34,922 bases of DNA, taken from Methanobacteriota archaeon (GTDB lineage: Archaea > Thermoplasmatota > Poseidoniia > Poseidoniales > Thalassarchaeaceae). Below are positions 17,209 through 25,798 of the stretch, one piece after another (within the stretch, counting starts at the first letter, position 1; the number at the start of each line of letters is the position of its first letter). The notes beneath the pieces are model-generated. The model ran no database searches. It was not told the origin of the DNA and saw nothing but the letters and a program-made list of their open reading frames with translations. The DNA lies in the NCBI GenBank assembly GCA_002723045.1, contig PBNI01000017.1, positions 1-34,922 on the forward strand, read 5' to 3'. Position numbers and translations under genes: made by a program.

Positions 17209-18102
17209 TCAGCGTTGGCAGATTGGGCAGAAAAAGGTAGATCTGTTTGATTGAACTATTCTCTTGATGACCCCTTGGCAGCCTTCCTTCATGCAATTCT
17301 CTCCTTCCTTTCCATAAACCTGGAAATTATGAACGAAATAACCCATTGCCTCTTCTCCGTCAACACCTCTGAAATCCTGTAGTGTTGACCCCCCTGCATC
17401 AATAGCCTCGGTGATTACATCATGGGTGGCGGCAGTAATCCTCTCCACCCTATTTGATACCCCTGATTTTCCTGCTACGCTGTTCGCCTTTCTCCTAGGT
17501 GAGACTCCTGCTCTGAAAAGAATCTCACAAACGTAGATATTTCCGAGTCCAGCGATAACTCGCTGATCCAGCAAAGCGGACTTGATTGGGGTTCTCTTAC
17601 CCCTTAGCCTGTCACCTAGTTCTCCTGGGACAAGATGATTTGGAGTTGGTTCAGGACCGAGGTTGGAGAGAAATTTGTGCCTGTCTTGTTCCGATGTCGA
17701 GAAACAGTCCATGAAGCCAAATCTTCGATGATCGGAGTAGACGGCCTTGCTTCCATTGTCTAGGTGAACGACAACCCAATCATGAGGGCCGTCTCCGCTA
17801 CCTACAGGGGCCCCACTCGAGAAACTACCGGGTCTGCTCTCAATTCCTTCTCCGATTAGCGTCCACCTACCACTCATACCAAGATGGCAGAGCCACGTAA
17901 TACCCCCTTCAAGACGAATTAGCAGATACTTTGCCCGACGGTCTACTGACACAACCAGACGATCCCTTAGAGAGTTAGCGAAATCACGTGGGAATGGGAA
18001 TCGAAGATCACTTCGCCTCAGATCGACTGCCGTAATCTTACGATCAAGGAGGTGCCTCTCCAAACCAAGGCGTACGGTCTCGACCTCTGGTAACTCAGGC
18101 AT
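17209..18102 (-). CDS. mutM: formamidopyrimidine-DNA glycosylase (Fpg/MutM)
   Basis: A 297-residue bifunctional DNA glycosylase/AP lyase that removes oxidised purines such as 8-oxoguanine. The N-terminus MPELPEVET supplies the catalytic Pro2 and Glu3. Lys58 in RRAKYLLIRL is the conserved minor-groove lysine, and the H2TH region is ALLDQRVIAGLGNIYVCEILF. The C-terminal zinc finger has four cysteines (C270, C275, C292, C295) and the DNA-contacting Arg in SNRSTFFCPIC. Everything needed for activity is present. Fpg is typically bacterial and uncommon in archaea, so acquisition by transfer is likely, in a lineage exposed to oxygen and light. Confidence 0.93.
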   Translation of the reverse strand: MPELPEVETVRLGLERHLLDRKITAVDLRRSDLRFPFPRDFANSLRDRLVVSVDRRAKYLLIRLEGGITWLCHLGMSGRWTLIGEGIESRPGSFSSGAPVGSGDGPHDWVVVHLDNGSKAVYSDHRRFGFMDCFSTSEQDRHKFLSNLGPEPTPNHLVPGELGDRLRGKRTPIKSALLDQRVIAGLGNIYVCEILFRAGVSPRRKANSVAGKSGVSNRVERITAATHDVITEAIDAGGSTLQDFRGVDGEEAMGYFVHNFQVYGKEGENCMKEGCQGVIKRIVQSNRSTFFCPICQR

Positions 18103-18184
18103 GTTTTATTGGTCTGAGAGGTAGACCATTACCTTTCGGAGACTCTCGACAGAGTTATCTTGTAGTGACTTTACGCAACCTACA

Positions 18185-18589
18185 ATGGAAGATAGTGATG
18201 TGCCAGAATGGATTTCTAACGAAGTAGAGGGACAACCTTCTGAGACAGTCGTTCTAGAGGGCAGTCCGAACGTAACAAGTCAGGCTCCACAGCAAATCTT
18301 CGTACAGGGGCAAGGAGGACCAGGGATGATGATGATGCCCACGACAAATGCGGTTCTTGCTCTAGTTCTGGGAATCTTGGGGATTGTGATGTGCTCCGTT
18401 TGCACAGCAGTTCCGGGACTAATTCTGGCAAATGGGGCTTTGGCTACTACTAGCCAATATCCGGGTCATCCCGATCAAGGCATGGCGAAGGCTGCTCAGA
18501 TTATTTCCTGGATTGGGATTGGCCTATTCATCCTTCTAATGTTGTTCTATGGTGGTATTTTCGCAGCAGTGTTAGTTTCCGGTGCTTGA
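18185..18589 (+). CDS. small membrane protein, DUF4190-like
   Basis: A 134-residue protein with an acidic, Gln/Gly/Met-rich N-terminal tail of about 55 residues, followed by two hydrophobic helices: NAVLALVLGILGIVMCSVCT and IISWIGIGLFILLMLFY. The first helix with its following GLILANGAL resembles DUF4190 proteins, whose function is unknown. The ATG at 18185 has no Shine-Dalgarno, but GAGTTATCTT sits about 28 nt upstream, so the transcript may be leaderless. The 3' end overlaps the opposing fibrillarin gene by 18 bp. Confidence 0.65.
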   Translation: MEDSDVPEWISNEVEGQPSETVVLEGSPNVTSQAPQQIFVQGQGGPGMMMMPTTNAVLALVLGILGIVMCSVCTAVPGLILANGALATTSQYPGHPDQGMAKAAQIISWIGIGLFILLMLFYGGIFAAVLVSGA

Positions 18590-19282
18590 AGAACAAGTGA
18601 AAACCACGTGTTGCTCTTCCAGACCTTTCAAGTCTATTCTCTCTTGAAGAAGAAGATCCGATTCCATTAGAATTCTTTCTGCCTTCTGGAACCTTGAATT
18701 GTCATCTCCTTCCGATGATCTCTCGCTTGCAGCCTTCAGGCTAAGTATACCGATTCCTCCTGGAGCGAGGAAAGATGTTGCCATTTTTACGAATGTCTCG
18801 GCTTGATCTGCTATGCTGAGGTCCTGATGGATCCAATTTGCCTTTCCCCTGATGAATGCTGCAACCTGTTCTGGCTTTCTTGCGTCTCCCAACACCGGTA
18901 CAAGACCTGGTCTCCTATCTGACAGCTTCACTAAATCTCGTACCATTCGAGGTGAGATCTCAACTGCCACCAACTGGCCTCCATGGTGGTTGTCTACTCC
19001 ACAAACGAAATCGTGAATATGGCTGACTGTTCCGCCACTGGATGCCCCCAGGTATAGACATGTAGAACCAGGATTAGGTAGCAGAGTAGATGGATCGTCT
19101 CTTGTTCTAAGGATTGCAGCAGCAACCTTGGACCTAGTTGGATCCCACCGCCTCCACTCTATTCTGCCGTCTCTTTTCCTCCTCTCCCCTCTAACTGAGA
19201 CTCCCTTGACTGCATTCCTAGTCCAGAGGGTCCTTCCCTCCCTCCTGACTCCCCAGACAATTTGCTTTGACTTGTTTGCCAT
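18572..19282 (-). CDS. flpA: fibrillarin-like rRNA/tRNA 2'-O-methyltransferase
   Basis: A 236-residue fibrillarin, the methyltransferase of the archaeal C/D box sRNP. The SAM-binding region reads LYLGASSGGTVSHIHDF (family: YLGxAxGTTxSHxSD), with VAVEISPRMVRDL and VPVLGDARKPE following. The catalytic Asp lies in WIHQDLS and the Lys in SLKAAS. Its start follows the stop of nop5 by three bases, and the two proteins work together in the same complex. Length is normal (about 210-230). Confidence 0.93.
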   Translation of the reverse strand: MANKSKQIVWGVRREGRTLWTRNAVKGVSVRGERRKRDGRIEWRRWDPTRSKVAAAILRTRDDPSTLLPNPGSTCLYLGASSGGTVSHIHDFVCGVDNHHGGQLVAVEISPRMVRDLVKLSDRRPGLVPVLGDARKPEQVAAFIRGKANWIHQDLSIADQAETFVKMATSFLAPGGIGILSLKAASERSSEGDDNSRFQKAERILMESDLLLQERIDLKGLEEQHVVFTCSSSTGN

Positions 19283-19285
19283 CCC

Positions 19286-20287
19286 TCAACTCCTCTTTGG
19301 TGGTTTAGGGAACTTTGCCTTGATTGCCTCAATCTCACTATTTATCTCGTCTATCTGGGATTTACCCCAAGTCTCTCCATCGAAGTGATCGACTCTGACG
19401 GCAATGCTTGCCTTGCCTGCGAGATATCTTGCTATCTTCCCCCTGACCCATCTCGGAGATCGACTGACTTGCGGCATTGAGAATAGAATCGATCCGTGTT
19501 TTGGAGGAGGGGCACCTCGTCTGTGAGCAGACATCGCTGCGTGAGCACCAAGAACCTGCAGAGAGCCAGACGGCATTCGAGCGAGCCTCTCCCTCCCTCC
19601 TGCAAGGGAAACCATCTTGGCAGCCGAAATTGGACCGAGTAGTTCGCTTAGTGAAGGCATGTGATTGGTAGCAATTTCCCTAATCGAATCCTCCAATTTT
19701 TCCAGTATCATTGATGAAGAGGTAACTGACGAGGCGTGTGAGACCATTGATGACCACTCGGAATCAGATGGCATGTGTTTTGGTGGTGAAACCCCTAGTT
19801 TCTCCGAAGCTTCGGCGATCGTGCCCGAAGAGGCAATGGATTGGGGGATTTCATGCCTCTGGGAATCTAGGTCAGCCTCTGTGATGAAAAGTCCGGCCCA
19901 TTCGATGCAACGAGATTCAGCTGCCACCCAAGATGAGCGGGCCTCCAGAGTTGCTGAAACTAGCATTTCAAGCCTTCTGTCCATATCTCTGGAGGAGTCG
20001 GCGACCCCCATCCTTGCTAGAAGCAATGTAGCCCTCTGAAAGACTTCCTCTGATTCATCCCATCTAGGCCAGTTTGGTTCTGAAAGAACGCCAATAGGAT
20101 CTATTTGCGCTTCTGGGAATCTTTCAGATAGAGTCTTTACCTCAGGAATTAGACGTCCTTGTTGAATCTTTAACAGTCTATTTGCCACACTAGATGGAGA
20201 CTTCTGACCGTCCCAGAAAATCTCATCAACAATGTTGCCTTGTTCATCGACGACACGCGATAGTCGCCAATCGAAGATGATTTTCAT
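19286..20287 (-). CDS. nop5: C/D box sRNP protein Nop5 (Nop56/58 family)
   Basis: A 333-residue scaffold protein that bridges fibrillarin and L7Ae on C/D box guide RNAs. The Nop domain signature is intact: SLQVLGAHAAMSAHRRG, followed by PPPKHGSILF and PRWVRGKIARYLAGKASIAV. The central coiled coil is present. It is shorter than many archaeal Nop5 proteins and lacks a long Lys-rich tail. The track starts at ATG 20332, but family N-termini begin close to MKIIFDWRLSRVVDEQGN, which corresponds to ATG 20287. The AT-rich GACTATTAAACTATTC upstream is the likely promoter, shared with the divergent tfs gene. It is followed by flpA in one operon. Confidence 0.93.
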   Translation of the reverse strand: MKIIFDWRLSRVVDEQGNIVDEIFWDGQKSPSSVANRLLKIQQGRLIPEVKTLSERFPEAQIDPIGVLSEPNWPRWDESEEVFQRATLLLARMGVADSSRDMDRRLEMLVSATLEARSSWVAAESRCIEWAGLFITEADLDSQRHEIPQSIASSGTIAEASEKLGVSPPKHMPSDSEWSSMVSHASSVTSSSMILEKLEDSIREIATNHMPSLSELLGPISAAKMVSLAGGRERLARMPSGSLQVLGAHAAMSAHRRGAPPPKHGSILFSMPQVSRSPRWVRGKIARYLAGKASIAVRVDHFDGETWGKSQIDEINSEIEAIKAKFPKPPKRS

Positions 20288-20346
20288 AGCCCGTCCAATC
20301 GGCATGATGGCTTGAACGGTACGGCAATTCATGGGAAGTTAGACGA

Positions 20347-20360
20347 ATAGTTTAATAGTC
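20347..20360. promoter_or_regulatory. AT-rich promoter element between nop5 and tfs
   Basis: ATAGTTTAATAGTC is the only AT-rich block in the spacer between the divergently read nop5 and tfs genes. It is nearly symmetric and could act as a TATA box in both directions: about 25-60 nt from the two possible nop5 starts and about 45 nt from the tfs ATG. Position and composition are the only evidence. Confidence 0.35.
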
Positions 20361-20398
20361 GGCAGGCTCAGGGTTGTTCGGTTCACGTTAATACGTCA

Positions 20399-20797
20399 AT
20401 GGTGATAGAGTTGTTTTGTCCAGTGTGCGGTGCGCTTTCATATCCGGATGATAGGGGCTGGATTAAGTGCCCAGACTACAAATGTGGATACGAGGGGCCG
20501 CTATCAGGAGAAGATGGAAAGGGATCTGAATTTACTGATCCCATGACGGGGGAGACCATCGATCTTGCCAAGACTATGGCCACAACTGATTCGAAATCTC
20601 TGAAGCACCTGACTGAGGTAGTGGAAGAAGACGGGCCTCAGGGAACTCTTAGAGAGGGCGATTACATATGCCCAAAGTGCAATGGAAGGAATGCTTACGT
20701 CCACTTGCAGCAAACTAGATCTTCTGATGAGCCAGAGACCAAGTTCTGCACTTGTGCTAATCTCGAGTGCAAGCATAGGTGGAGGGAGTACCAGTAG
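20399..20797 (+). CDS. tfs: transcription factor S (TFIIS/RPB9-like)
   Basis: A 132-residue zinc-ribbon factor that rescues backtracked archaeal RNA polymerase by stimulating transcript cleavage. It has an N-terminal ribbon (FCPVCGAL with KCPDYKCGY) and a C-terminal TFIIS ribbon (ICPKCNGRNAY with CTCANLECKHRW). The C-terminal loop carries the cleavage-active acidic pair in QTRSSDEPET. Archaeal TFS is usually about 105-110 residues; the extra length lies in the linker between the ribbons. It stands upstream of pcn in the same direction. Confidence 0.93.
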   Translation: MVIELFCPVCGALSYPDDRGWIKCPDYKCGYEGPLSGEDGKGSEFTDPMTGETIDLAKTMATTDSKSLKHLTEVVEEDGPQGTLREGDYICPKCNGRNAYVHLQQTRSSDEPETKFCTCANLECKHRWREYQ

Positions 20798-20865
20798 ATA
20801 TTCTGGTTTGGTGCCAATAAGCATCAAGAGCCTCCTATGAAGTAGATGGATATCGAGGTGAGTGG

Positions 20866-21612
20866 ATGCTGAGAATTACAGCCAAGCAGCAACTAATGAG
20901 AGAAATAGTGGATGTCCTGTCTGTTCTTACCTCTGAGGCTAAACTGGTATGGGGGGAAAAGGGGCTGAGCGTATCAGTAGTTGATGGTTCACACGTAGCA
21001 CTGCTCTCAGCAACAATTGCAGATGAGTGCTTCGAAACATATGAAGTAGAGCCGGTTGAGATTGGTCTTGATCTTCAAAAAATGAGAGATCTTCTTACAT
21101 TAGCGGGACCAAGTGACCTTGTTGAGATGGATTATGACGATGCGGTTGGTGCGATAAACGTCAGAGTTGGGGAGGTTCTGATGATACTAAGAGGAATTGA
21201 TACCAGCACGATGGATAATCCCAACCAACCCAATCTAGATTTCAAGTCAAAGGCGACTATTGACTCTGAGAAGCTTTCCAGGGCTTTGAGAGCCGCTAAG
21301 TTTGTTGGAGGGGAGGTAGATCTCAGTATGGACAAGAATGAGTTGGCAGTATCCGTTACAGTTGAGGCGGGCGAGGGTGTTAATGTGAAGTTCGAATCGG
21401 GTGAGTTGAGTGAGTTAACTTGTGCATCGCCGACACATTCTACTTATTCTCTCCAGTATCTTGGTGAGTTGACCAAGAAACTTGCTGGTGGATTCACAAA
21501 TGAGGTGTCACTTGAGTTTGAGGAGAAGTATCCTCTCCGACTTACGTGGATGAGTAACGAAGGTGGTGCAAGGTGGACTTACTTCCTAGCTCCTAGAATT
21601 GTCAATGACTGA
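20866..21612 (+). CDS. pcn: DNA polymerase sliding clamp (PCNA)
   Basis: A 248-residue clamp protein that forms a trimeric ring around DNA and tethers polymerase, FEN1 and ligase. Domain signatures are VSVVDGSHVALLSATI, EIGLDLQKMRDLL, the interdomain loop after residue 115, and the C-terminal YPLRLTWMSNEGG...FLAPRI. Length is normal for archaeal PCNA. GAGGTGAG lies just upstream of ATG 20866. It lies 68 bp after tfs and 38 bp before a glycosyltransferase gene; these may share a transcript. Confidence 0.95.
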   Translation: MLRITAKQQLMREIVDVLSVLTSEAKLVWGEKGLSVSVVDGSHVALLSATIADECFETYEVEPVEIGLDLQKMRDLLTLAGPSDLVEMDYDDAVGAINVRVGEVLMILRGIDTSTMDNPNQPNLDFKSKATIDSEKLSRALRAAKFVGGEVDLSMDKNELAVSVTVEAGEGVNVKFESGELSELTCASPTHSTYSLQYLGELTKKLAGGFTNEVSLEFEEKYPLRLTWMSNEGGARWTYFLAPRIVND

Positions 21613-21650
21613 CCCGTGAACTCATCAATGCCTCCCTCTCCGGACTTCTC

Positions 21651-22736
21651 GTGCCTAGCAGAGTCTGCGTCGTAATCCCCACGGTGGACAACTCCACTGA
21701 GCTGGCAGTGGCGTTAGATGGACTAACGAATCAAACATTCAAAGAAATGGAGGTAGTAGTTGTCGGGCCGGATCAAGACCCGGGGAGGCGTGTTACCGAG
21801 GAGAGGGGTTTCAGGTACATCGATGACAAGGGATCTGGAAACAGAGCAGATGCCTGCAATGTGGCCATTGAAGGGACTGATTCCGAATTAGTCTTCTTCA
21901 CTGATGATGATGTCATCGTACCTCAAGACTGGGTCGAGAAATTGGAGAGATGGTTCGAACGCCCAGAGGTATCCGGAGTTGGTGGGCCAAACTTCGCACC
22001 TACTGAAGAGTCAGATATTTGGCAGAAATCGATTGATGTTGCTTTCTGCAATAAGTTCCTGACGGCTGGAACAAATTACGGTAGAAAGTCTGAAGGGGCC
22101 CTTGAGGAGGTAGAACAACTTCCCGGAGTGAACTCGGCTTACAGGAGAGAGGTTTTGGAAGAGGTTGGAGGTTTTGATCGTGGGGCGATAGGTGCAGAAG
22201 ACGTGATGCTGGATCATCGAATCAGGTTATCGGGGCATCGTCTCTGGTCTGATGGGACTGCAACTATGTGGCATCGAAGAAGAGGAATCGGGAGAGTGAG
22301 GAGGCAGATTAGGAACTACGGTCTCGTTAGGACCCTGGCGGGAAAGAGATACCCGAGCCTTTGGGGATGGAGCCATAGCTTGGTTTCTACATTCCCCATC
22401 CTAGTGTGCTTATCGTTTGTTACCTTCATTTGGGGTTGTCTAAATGGAGGTCTTTCTTGGCCTTCATTCTGGGATATTTCGACCGAAGCAGTACCTCTGG
22501 GGATTGAAAGAGCGTCGGTCCACCAACTACCTACTTTGGCAATCTTGTTCAATATAATTGCATGGTTTGGAGCGATGATTGGGCCATCCCCCAGCAAGGG
22601 TCCGGTCACAGTAATTATTTCGTCGATGGTTTCATTTATGCTGTTGTGGGATTACGGGATCGGGATTAACAAAGCCAGAATAAGTATCCTTACAGGGAGT
22701 CCGAATTCACAGATTGATGATAGGGATAGGAGTTAG
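21651..22736 (+). CDS. membrane-associated family 2 glycosyltransferase
   Basis: A 361-residue GT-A fold transferase. The N-terminal nucleotide-sugar domain begins RVCVVIPTVDN, carries the metal-binding acidic run TDDDV at residues 84-88, and PGVNSAYRREVLEEVGGFD with GAEDVMLDHRIRLSG in the acceptor region. About three hydrophobic segments follow from residue 240 (for example LVSTFPILVCLSFVTFIWG), so it probably acts at the inner face of the membrane on lipid- or surface-linked glycans. The start is GTG 21651; the nearby ATG at 21628 is out of frame. The stop (TAG) overlaps the opposing gene's stop. Sugar and acceptor cannot be read from sequence. Confidence 0.85.
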   Translation: MPSRVCVVIPTVDNSTELAVALDGLTNQTFKEMEVVVVGPDQDPGRRVTEERGFRYIDDKGSGNRADACNVAIEGTDSELVFFTDDDVIVPQDWVEKLERWFERPEVSGVGGPNFAPTEESDIWQKSIDVAFCNKFLTAGTNYGRKSEGALEEVEQLPGVNSAYRREVLEEVGGFDRGAIGAEDVMLDHRIRLSGHRLWSDGTATMWHRRRGIGRVRRQIRNYGLVRTLAGKRYPSLWGWSHSLVSTFPILVCLSFVTFIWGCLNGGLSWPSFWDISTEAVPLGIERASVHQLPTLAILFNIIAWFGAMIGPSPSKGPVTVIISSMVSFMLLWDYGIGINKARISILTGSPNSQIDDRDRS

Positions 22737-23473
22737 GGGTTTCTTCTCTTTTTCTTTTTTGAAGCAGTCATTCGTCCGGATTCGATGCGCCAAGTTGGCT
22801 GTCTCGGGCGCCAAAATAGCATTGTGAACAAACCGAAGAACACCCCTCCAAGAACTAGATTCAGCCAACCTTCCCTGATGTAACCGGGGCTGGCATTGAA
22901 TAATGCCCAGACAAATGAAGGCAGAATACCGATGGTGGTGCAAATCAGAATCTCTTCAATAATGAGGTTCAATCTATTTCTGCTATTGGGGATGCACGGG
23001 GGATTTTCGCTCCAAACAGATTTTTCTCTAAGCACCAATCTTACTCCATCTGCAATGGGGCCACCGTTACTTCCCTGTGAGTAAGCAGTAAGGGTTTGTG
23101 CCTTTCCTGATTTCCATCTTCGTATCAAAGTCGGACTATTGCCGTCATTTACGAATGGTCTGCCATCACATGCCTTGCCCCAATAGTCTATTGCAGAATC
23201 TGCCAATGATTCGGAAGAGCCGTCTACTCCTGATAGAAGCCCTCTCGAGTATGCCAGCTGCCATTCTGAATCAGAGGCTATCTCCAAACCAGAATTCTGT
23301 TCGATACTGGATATTTCTTCGATATCTAATGGGCTTTCCGAGATTCTAAATGGGTAGTCTATGCTTACCTCGTGACGTGGCCCAATTCCACCAAAAAGAA
23401 TTGAGCGGTTATCAGAACCTAAGACAACCGATCCCGGCTCTACAGAAACCCAGTGAATCTGGGTTTGATCCAT
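22733..23473 (-). CDS. reduced FGE-sulfatase-like domain with two C-terminal membrane helices
   Basis: A 246-residue protein. The first 150 or so residues resemble a cut-down formylglycine-generating-enzyme (SUMF1) fold: VSVEPGSVVLGSDN, PRHEVSIDYPFRISESPLD, ASDSEWQLAYSRGLL and the closing GVRLVLR match the family's PxGxFxMGS, PxHxVxVxxF, LPTEAEWEYAAR and GFRxxR. Much of the usual central region and the catalytic cysteines are absent, so enzyme activity is unlikely. Two membrane helices and a basic tail (KKKKRRN) follow. The track's earlier start is unnecessary: ATG 23473 has GGAGGA five bases upstream, overlapping the end of the ABC exporter gene. Coupling to the exporter suggests a joint function. 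Confidence 0.5.
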   Translation of the reverse strand: MDQTQIHWVSVEPGSVVLGSDNRSILFGGIGPRHEVSIDYPFRISESPLDIEEISSIEQNSGLEIASDSEWQLAYSRGLLSGVDGSSESLADSAIDYWGKACDGRPFVNDGNSPTLIRRWKSGKAQTLTAYSQGSNGGPIADGVRLVLREKSVWSENPPCIPNSRNRLNLIIEEILICTTIGILPSFVWALFNASPGYIREGWLNLVLGGVFFGLFTMLFWRPRQPTWRIESGRMTASKKKKRRNP

Positions 23474-23474
23474 A

Positions 23475-25370
23475 TTATTCCTCCAATGAGCCCAGTTCCC
23501 CAGTTTGAATTGACCACTGTGATGCGTAGACGTTATCGTTCGCCAGCAGAATACTATGAGTTCCACGCTCTACTATCGCCCCATCGACCATTGCAACAAT
23601 CTCATCGGCATTCCTAATGGTTGCTAGGCGGTGTGCTACTGCTATGGTGATCCTCTTCTTGCCGCCATTTGAGCTTCCGAACAGAGACTCCTGAATACGC
23701 TTCTCCGTCTCAGCATCGAGGGCTGCGCTGGCTTCATCCAGAATCAATAGGTCAGGGTCTTTCAATAGTGCTCTAGCAAGGCTGATTCTAGCTCGCTGGC
23801 CACCTGAAAGCATCACTCCCCTATCTCCGACCATCGTATCCAAACCATCAGGGAGGCTGGATACAAATTCAGTTGCTCCAGCAGCCTCTAGGGCACTGAG
23901 AATCTGATCTTCGTTTGCATCTCTGGCGTATGCCACATTCTCCCCAATAGTCCCGAAGAATAGGAATGGATCTTGTGAGACGAAACCTATCCTCTCCCTG
24001 ATTGATTCTATCTGGTAGTCGTTGATATCTCTATCATTGATCAAAACCTGGCCGTCTTGTGGTTCGTAGAACCTCTCAATAAGTTTCAGAATCGTGCTCT
24101 TGCCTGCTCCGGTATGGCCCATTACACCTAGGAAATCCCCAGAGGAGGCAGCGATAGTGATGCCATTCAGGACATTTGTATCCGACGTAGGATATGAAAA
24201 AGAAACATTATCGAATCTGAGTGATTCTATAGGCCCGTCCAATGGCACTGCTCCGTCCCTGTCGAAGATAGACGGTTCCAAGTCAATTATTGCGAATACC
24301 CTCTTCGACGAAGCCTCGCCTTTCTGGAGTTGGTTTAGCAGCATTCCGAGAATGAACATAGGCATTGTCATCCTGGTGGATATTAGAAGGAAAGTAACGA
24401 ACTGTCCGACAGTGATCTCACCTGTTGCCATGACCCAGCCGCCTGCTGATGTTAACAGGCCGAATGAGATTCCTGCCACAACGTAAATTCCAGGTATGAA
24501 CCGGTTTCGTATAAATGCAGCTTGAATGGCAGCGTCGCGGTAATCCCCGCTCTGCCTTCCAATCCTATCACTCTCAAATTCCTTAGCGTTGTACGCCTGA
24601 ACAACAGTTACGCCAGTAAGCACGTTTTCCAGAATTGCAACGATCCCTCCAGTGCTCTCTCGTTGTTTCCTATACTTCCTCTGAACTCTGGTGGAGAACC
24701 AAATCACCATTGGAACAATTATCACCAATGGTGCGAATAGAATTAGAGCCAGTTTTGGGGACATCCAAAACATAATCACGAAAGCAGTTGAGAATGTGAT
24801 TGTGATTCGAATCATACTTGTACTCGCATCTGAAATTATATCCTCAAGTTGGGCTACGTCTGCTGATAAGACAGACATCAGATTGCCAGTCTGACGGCTT
24901 TCAAAGTAAGATGCTTCCATATTCAATAGTGAGTTAGTGGCATCCATTCGAATATCGTGTTGCGCCATATATGCCGTGGATTGCCAAAGTTGATTGCTGA
25001 GTCCCTGGAATATTGCTAGGAAAGTAAAAGAAACCATTATCAGGAGTCCGAATCCAAGTTCTACGGAGTCTATTGGCCCTAAATCAGGTATTGGCCCCCA
25101 ATTTACTATTCTCTCAATTCGAGAGTTGGTGAATGTCTTGGATTGGTAATAATCTGCAGCCATCCCGATTGCGATGAAGGGGATCAGGTCGAAAGCACGG
25201 GCTCCGGCGTTTGCCATAATTCCACCGAGCGCCTTTTTCCAATATCTAGTGACATAGGGGACGACCCTCCAGATCTTCCTACCGACTACTTGGTTGTCAT
25301 CTTCAAGCTCTGACATGTCCTTGCTGAGTGAGGTTCCGACATCCCCCTCCTCCTGCTCGCTTTCTGTCAC
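23475..25370 (-). CDS. ABC exporter half-transporter (MsbA/MdlB type)
   Basis: A 631-residue half-transporter with an N-terminal six-helix membrane domain (about 45-350) and a C-terminal ATPase domain. Walker A GHTGAGKST is at about 418, the Q-loop is in GFVSQDPFLF, the signature is LSGGQRARISLARALL, Walker B LLILDEASAALD, and the switch histidine is in VAHRL. It probably works as a homodimer exporting a lipid, peptide or drug; the substrate is not predictable. The GTG at 25370 is the earliest start; ATG 25316 is an alternative that would remove an acidic leader. It lies downstream of tRNA-Gly on the same strand and is followed at once by the FGE-like gene. Confidence 0.9.
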   Translation of the reverse strand: MTESEQEEGDVGTSLSKDMSELEDDNQVVGRKIWRVVPYVTRYWKKALGGIMANAGARAFDLIPFIAIGMAADYYQSKTFTNSRIERIVNWGPIPDLGPIDSVELGFGLLIMVSFTFLAIFQGLSNQLWQSTAYMAQHDIRMDATNSLLNMEASYFESRQTGNLMSVLSADVAQLEDIISDASTSMIRITITFSTAFVIMFWMSPKLALILFAPLVIIVPMVIWFSTRVQRKYRKQRESTGGIVAILENVLTGVTVVQAYNAKEFESDRIGRQSGDYRDAAIQAAFIRNRFIPGIYVVAGISFGLLTSAGGWVMATGEITVGQFVTFLLISTRMTMPMFILGMLLNQLQKGEASSKRVFAIIDLEPSIFDRDGAVPLDGPIESLRFDNVSFSYPTSDTNVLNGITIAASSGDFLGVMGHTGAGKSTILKLIERFYEPQDGQVLINDRDINDYQIESIRERIGFVSQDPFLFFGTIGENVAYARDANEDQILSALEAAGATEFVSSLPDGLDTMVGDRGVMLSGGQRARISLARALLKDPDLLILDEASAALDAETEKRIQESLFGSSNGGKKRITIAVAHRLATIRNADEIVAMVDGAIVERGTHSILLANDNVYASQWSIQTGELGSLEE

Positions 25371-25443
25371 GGTCTTTCGTAAAGCAGGGGGCGTTTCAAT
25401 GCTTCAGTCTCAATTTGCAATTTGCTGTGGCATAAGAAGAAGG

Positions 25444-25518
25444 TGGTGCGCCCGCCGGGATTCGAACCCGGGACAAGAGGTTGGAAACCTCTTGTGATAA
25501 CCCCTTCACTACAGGCGC
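25444..25518 (-). tRNA. tRNA-Gly(TCC), CCA encoded
   Basis: The minus strand folds as a complete cloverleaf. The acceptor stem is GCGCCTG/CGGGCGC (one G-U pair), the D arm GTGA...TCAC, the anticodon stem AGAGG/CCTCT with loop TTTCCAA, and the T arm CCGGG-TTCGAAT-CCCGG. The anticodon is TCC, reading glycine GGA/GGG codons. The mature RNA is 72 nt with discriminator A, and CCA is encoded directly after it (25444-25446). There is no intron. AAATCGAT near 25550, about 30 nt upstream, may be its TATA element. The overlapping protein ORFs of the track (25294-25610) are spurious. Confidence 0.96.
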
Positions 25519-25600
25519 TTATACTCAGCGGGCACATGTCATCCCTAAATCGATTCGGTGTACTGAATGATTTGAAAAGCGCGTGCCTACGCGGATATTC

Positions 25601-25798
25601 ATGGGCCTGAGACAGAAGATTGGGGTTTTTGTGGTATTATTTTTCCTCCCAATTAATGGACCTATATTGAGGATGTTAATGGAAACCCAAGGAATGCCTC
25701 CAATTGGAGAATTGAAATTCCTGGGAATCTCGATTATTATGTTTGTAATCGGGCTATTGATGATTTTCGCGCCACCACTAAAGAGATTCAACTCATAG
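25601..25798 (+). CDS. small two-helix membrane protein
   Basis: A 65-residue protein from ATG 25601 with two hydrophobic helices (KIGVFVVLFFLPINGPIL and FLGISIIMFVIGLLMIFAPP), a short polar loop between them and a basic end (LKRFNS). The track begins at an in-frame GTG at 25583. Evidence that it is real: clean membrane topology, and a stop codon that overlaps the converging gene's stop by six bases, as at other junctions here. No family is recognised. TTGAAAAGC upstream is only a weak promoter candidate. Confidence 0.5.
   Translation: MGLRQKIGVFVVLFFLPINGPILRMLMETQGMPPIGELKFLGISIIMFVIGLLMIFAPPLKRFNS

Noticed and set aside
25294-25610. Two short plus-strand ORFs across the tRNA-Gly gene
   Set aside because: They read through a complete tRNA in antisense; the CARRDSNPG/PPGFEPGTRGW sequence is the familiar translation artefact of a tRNA T-arm.
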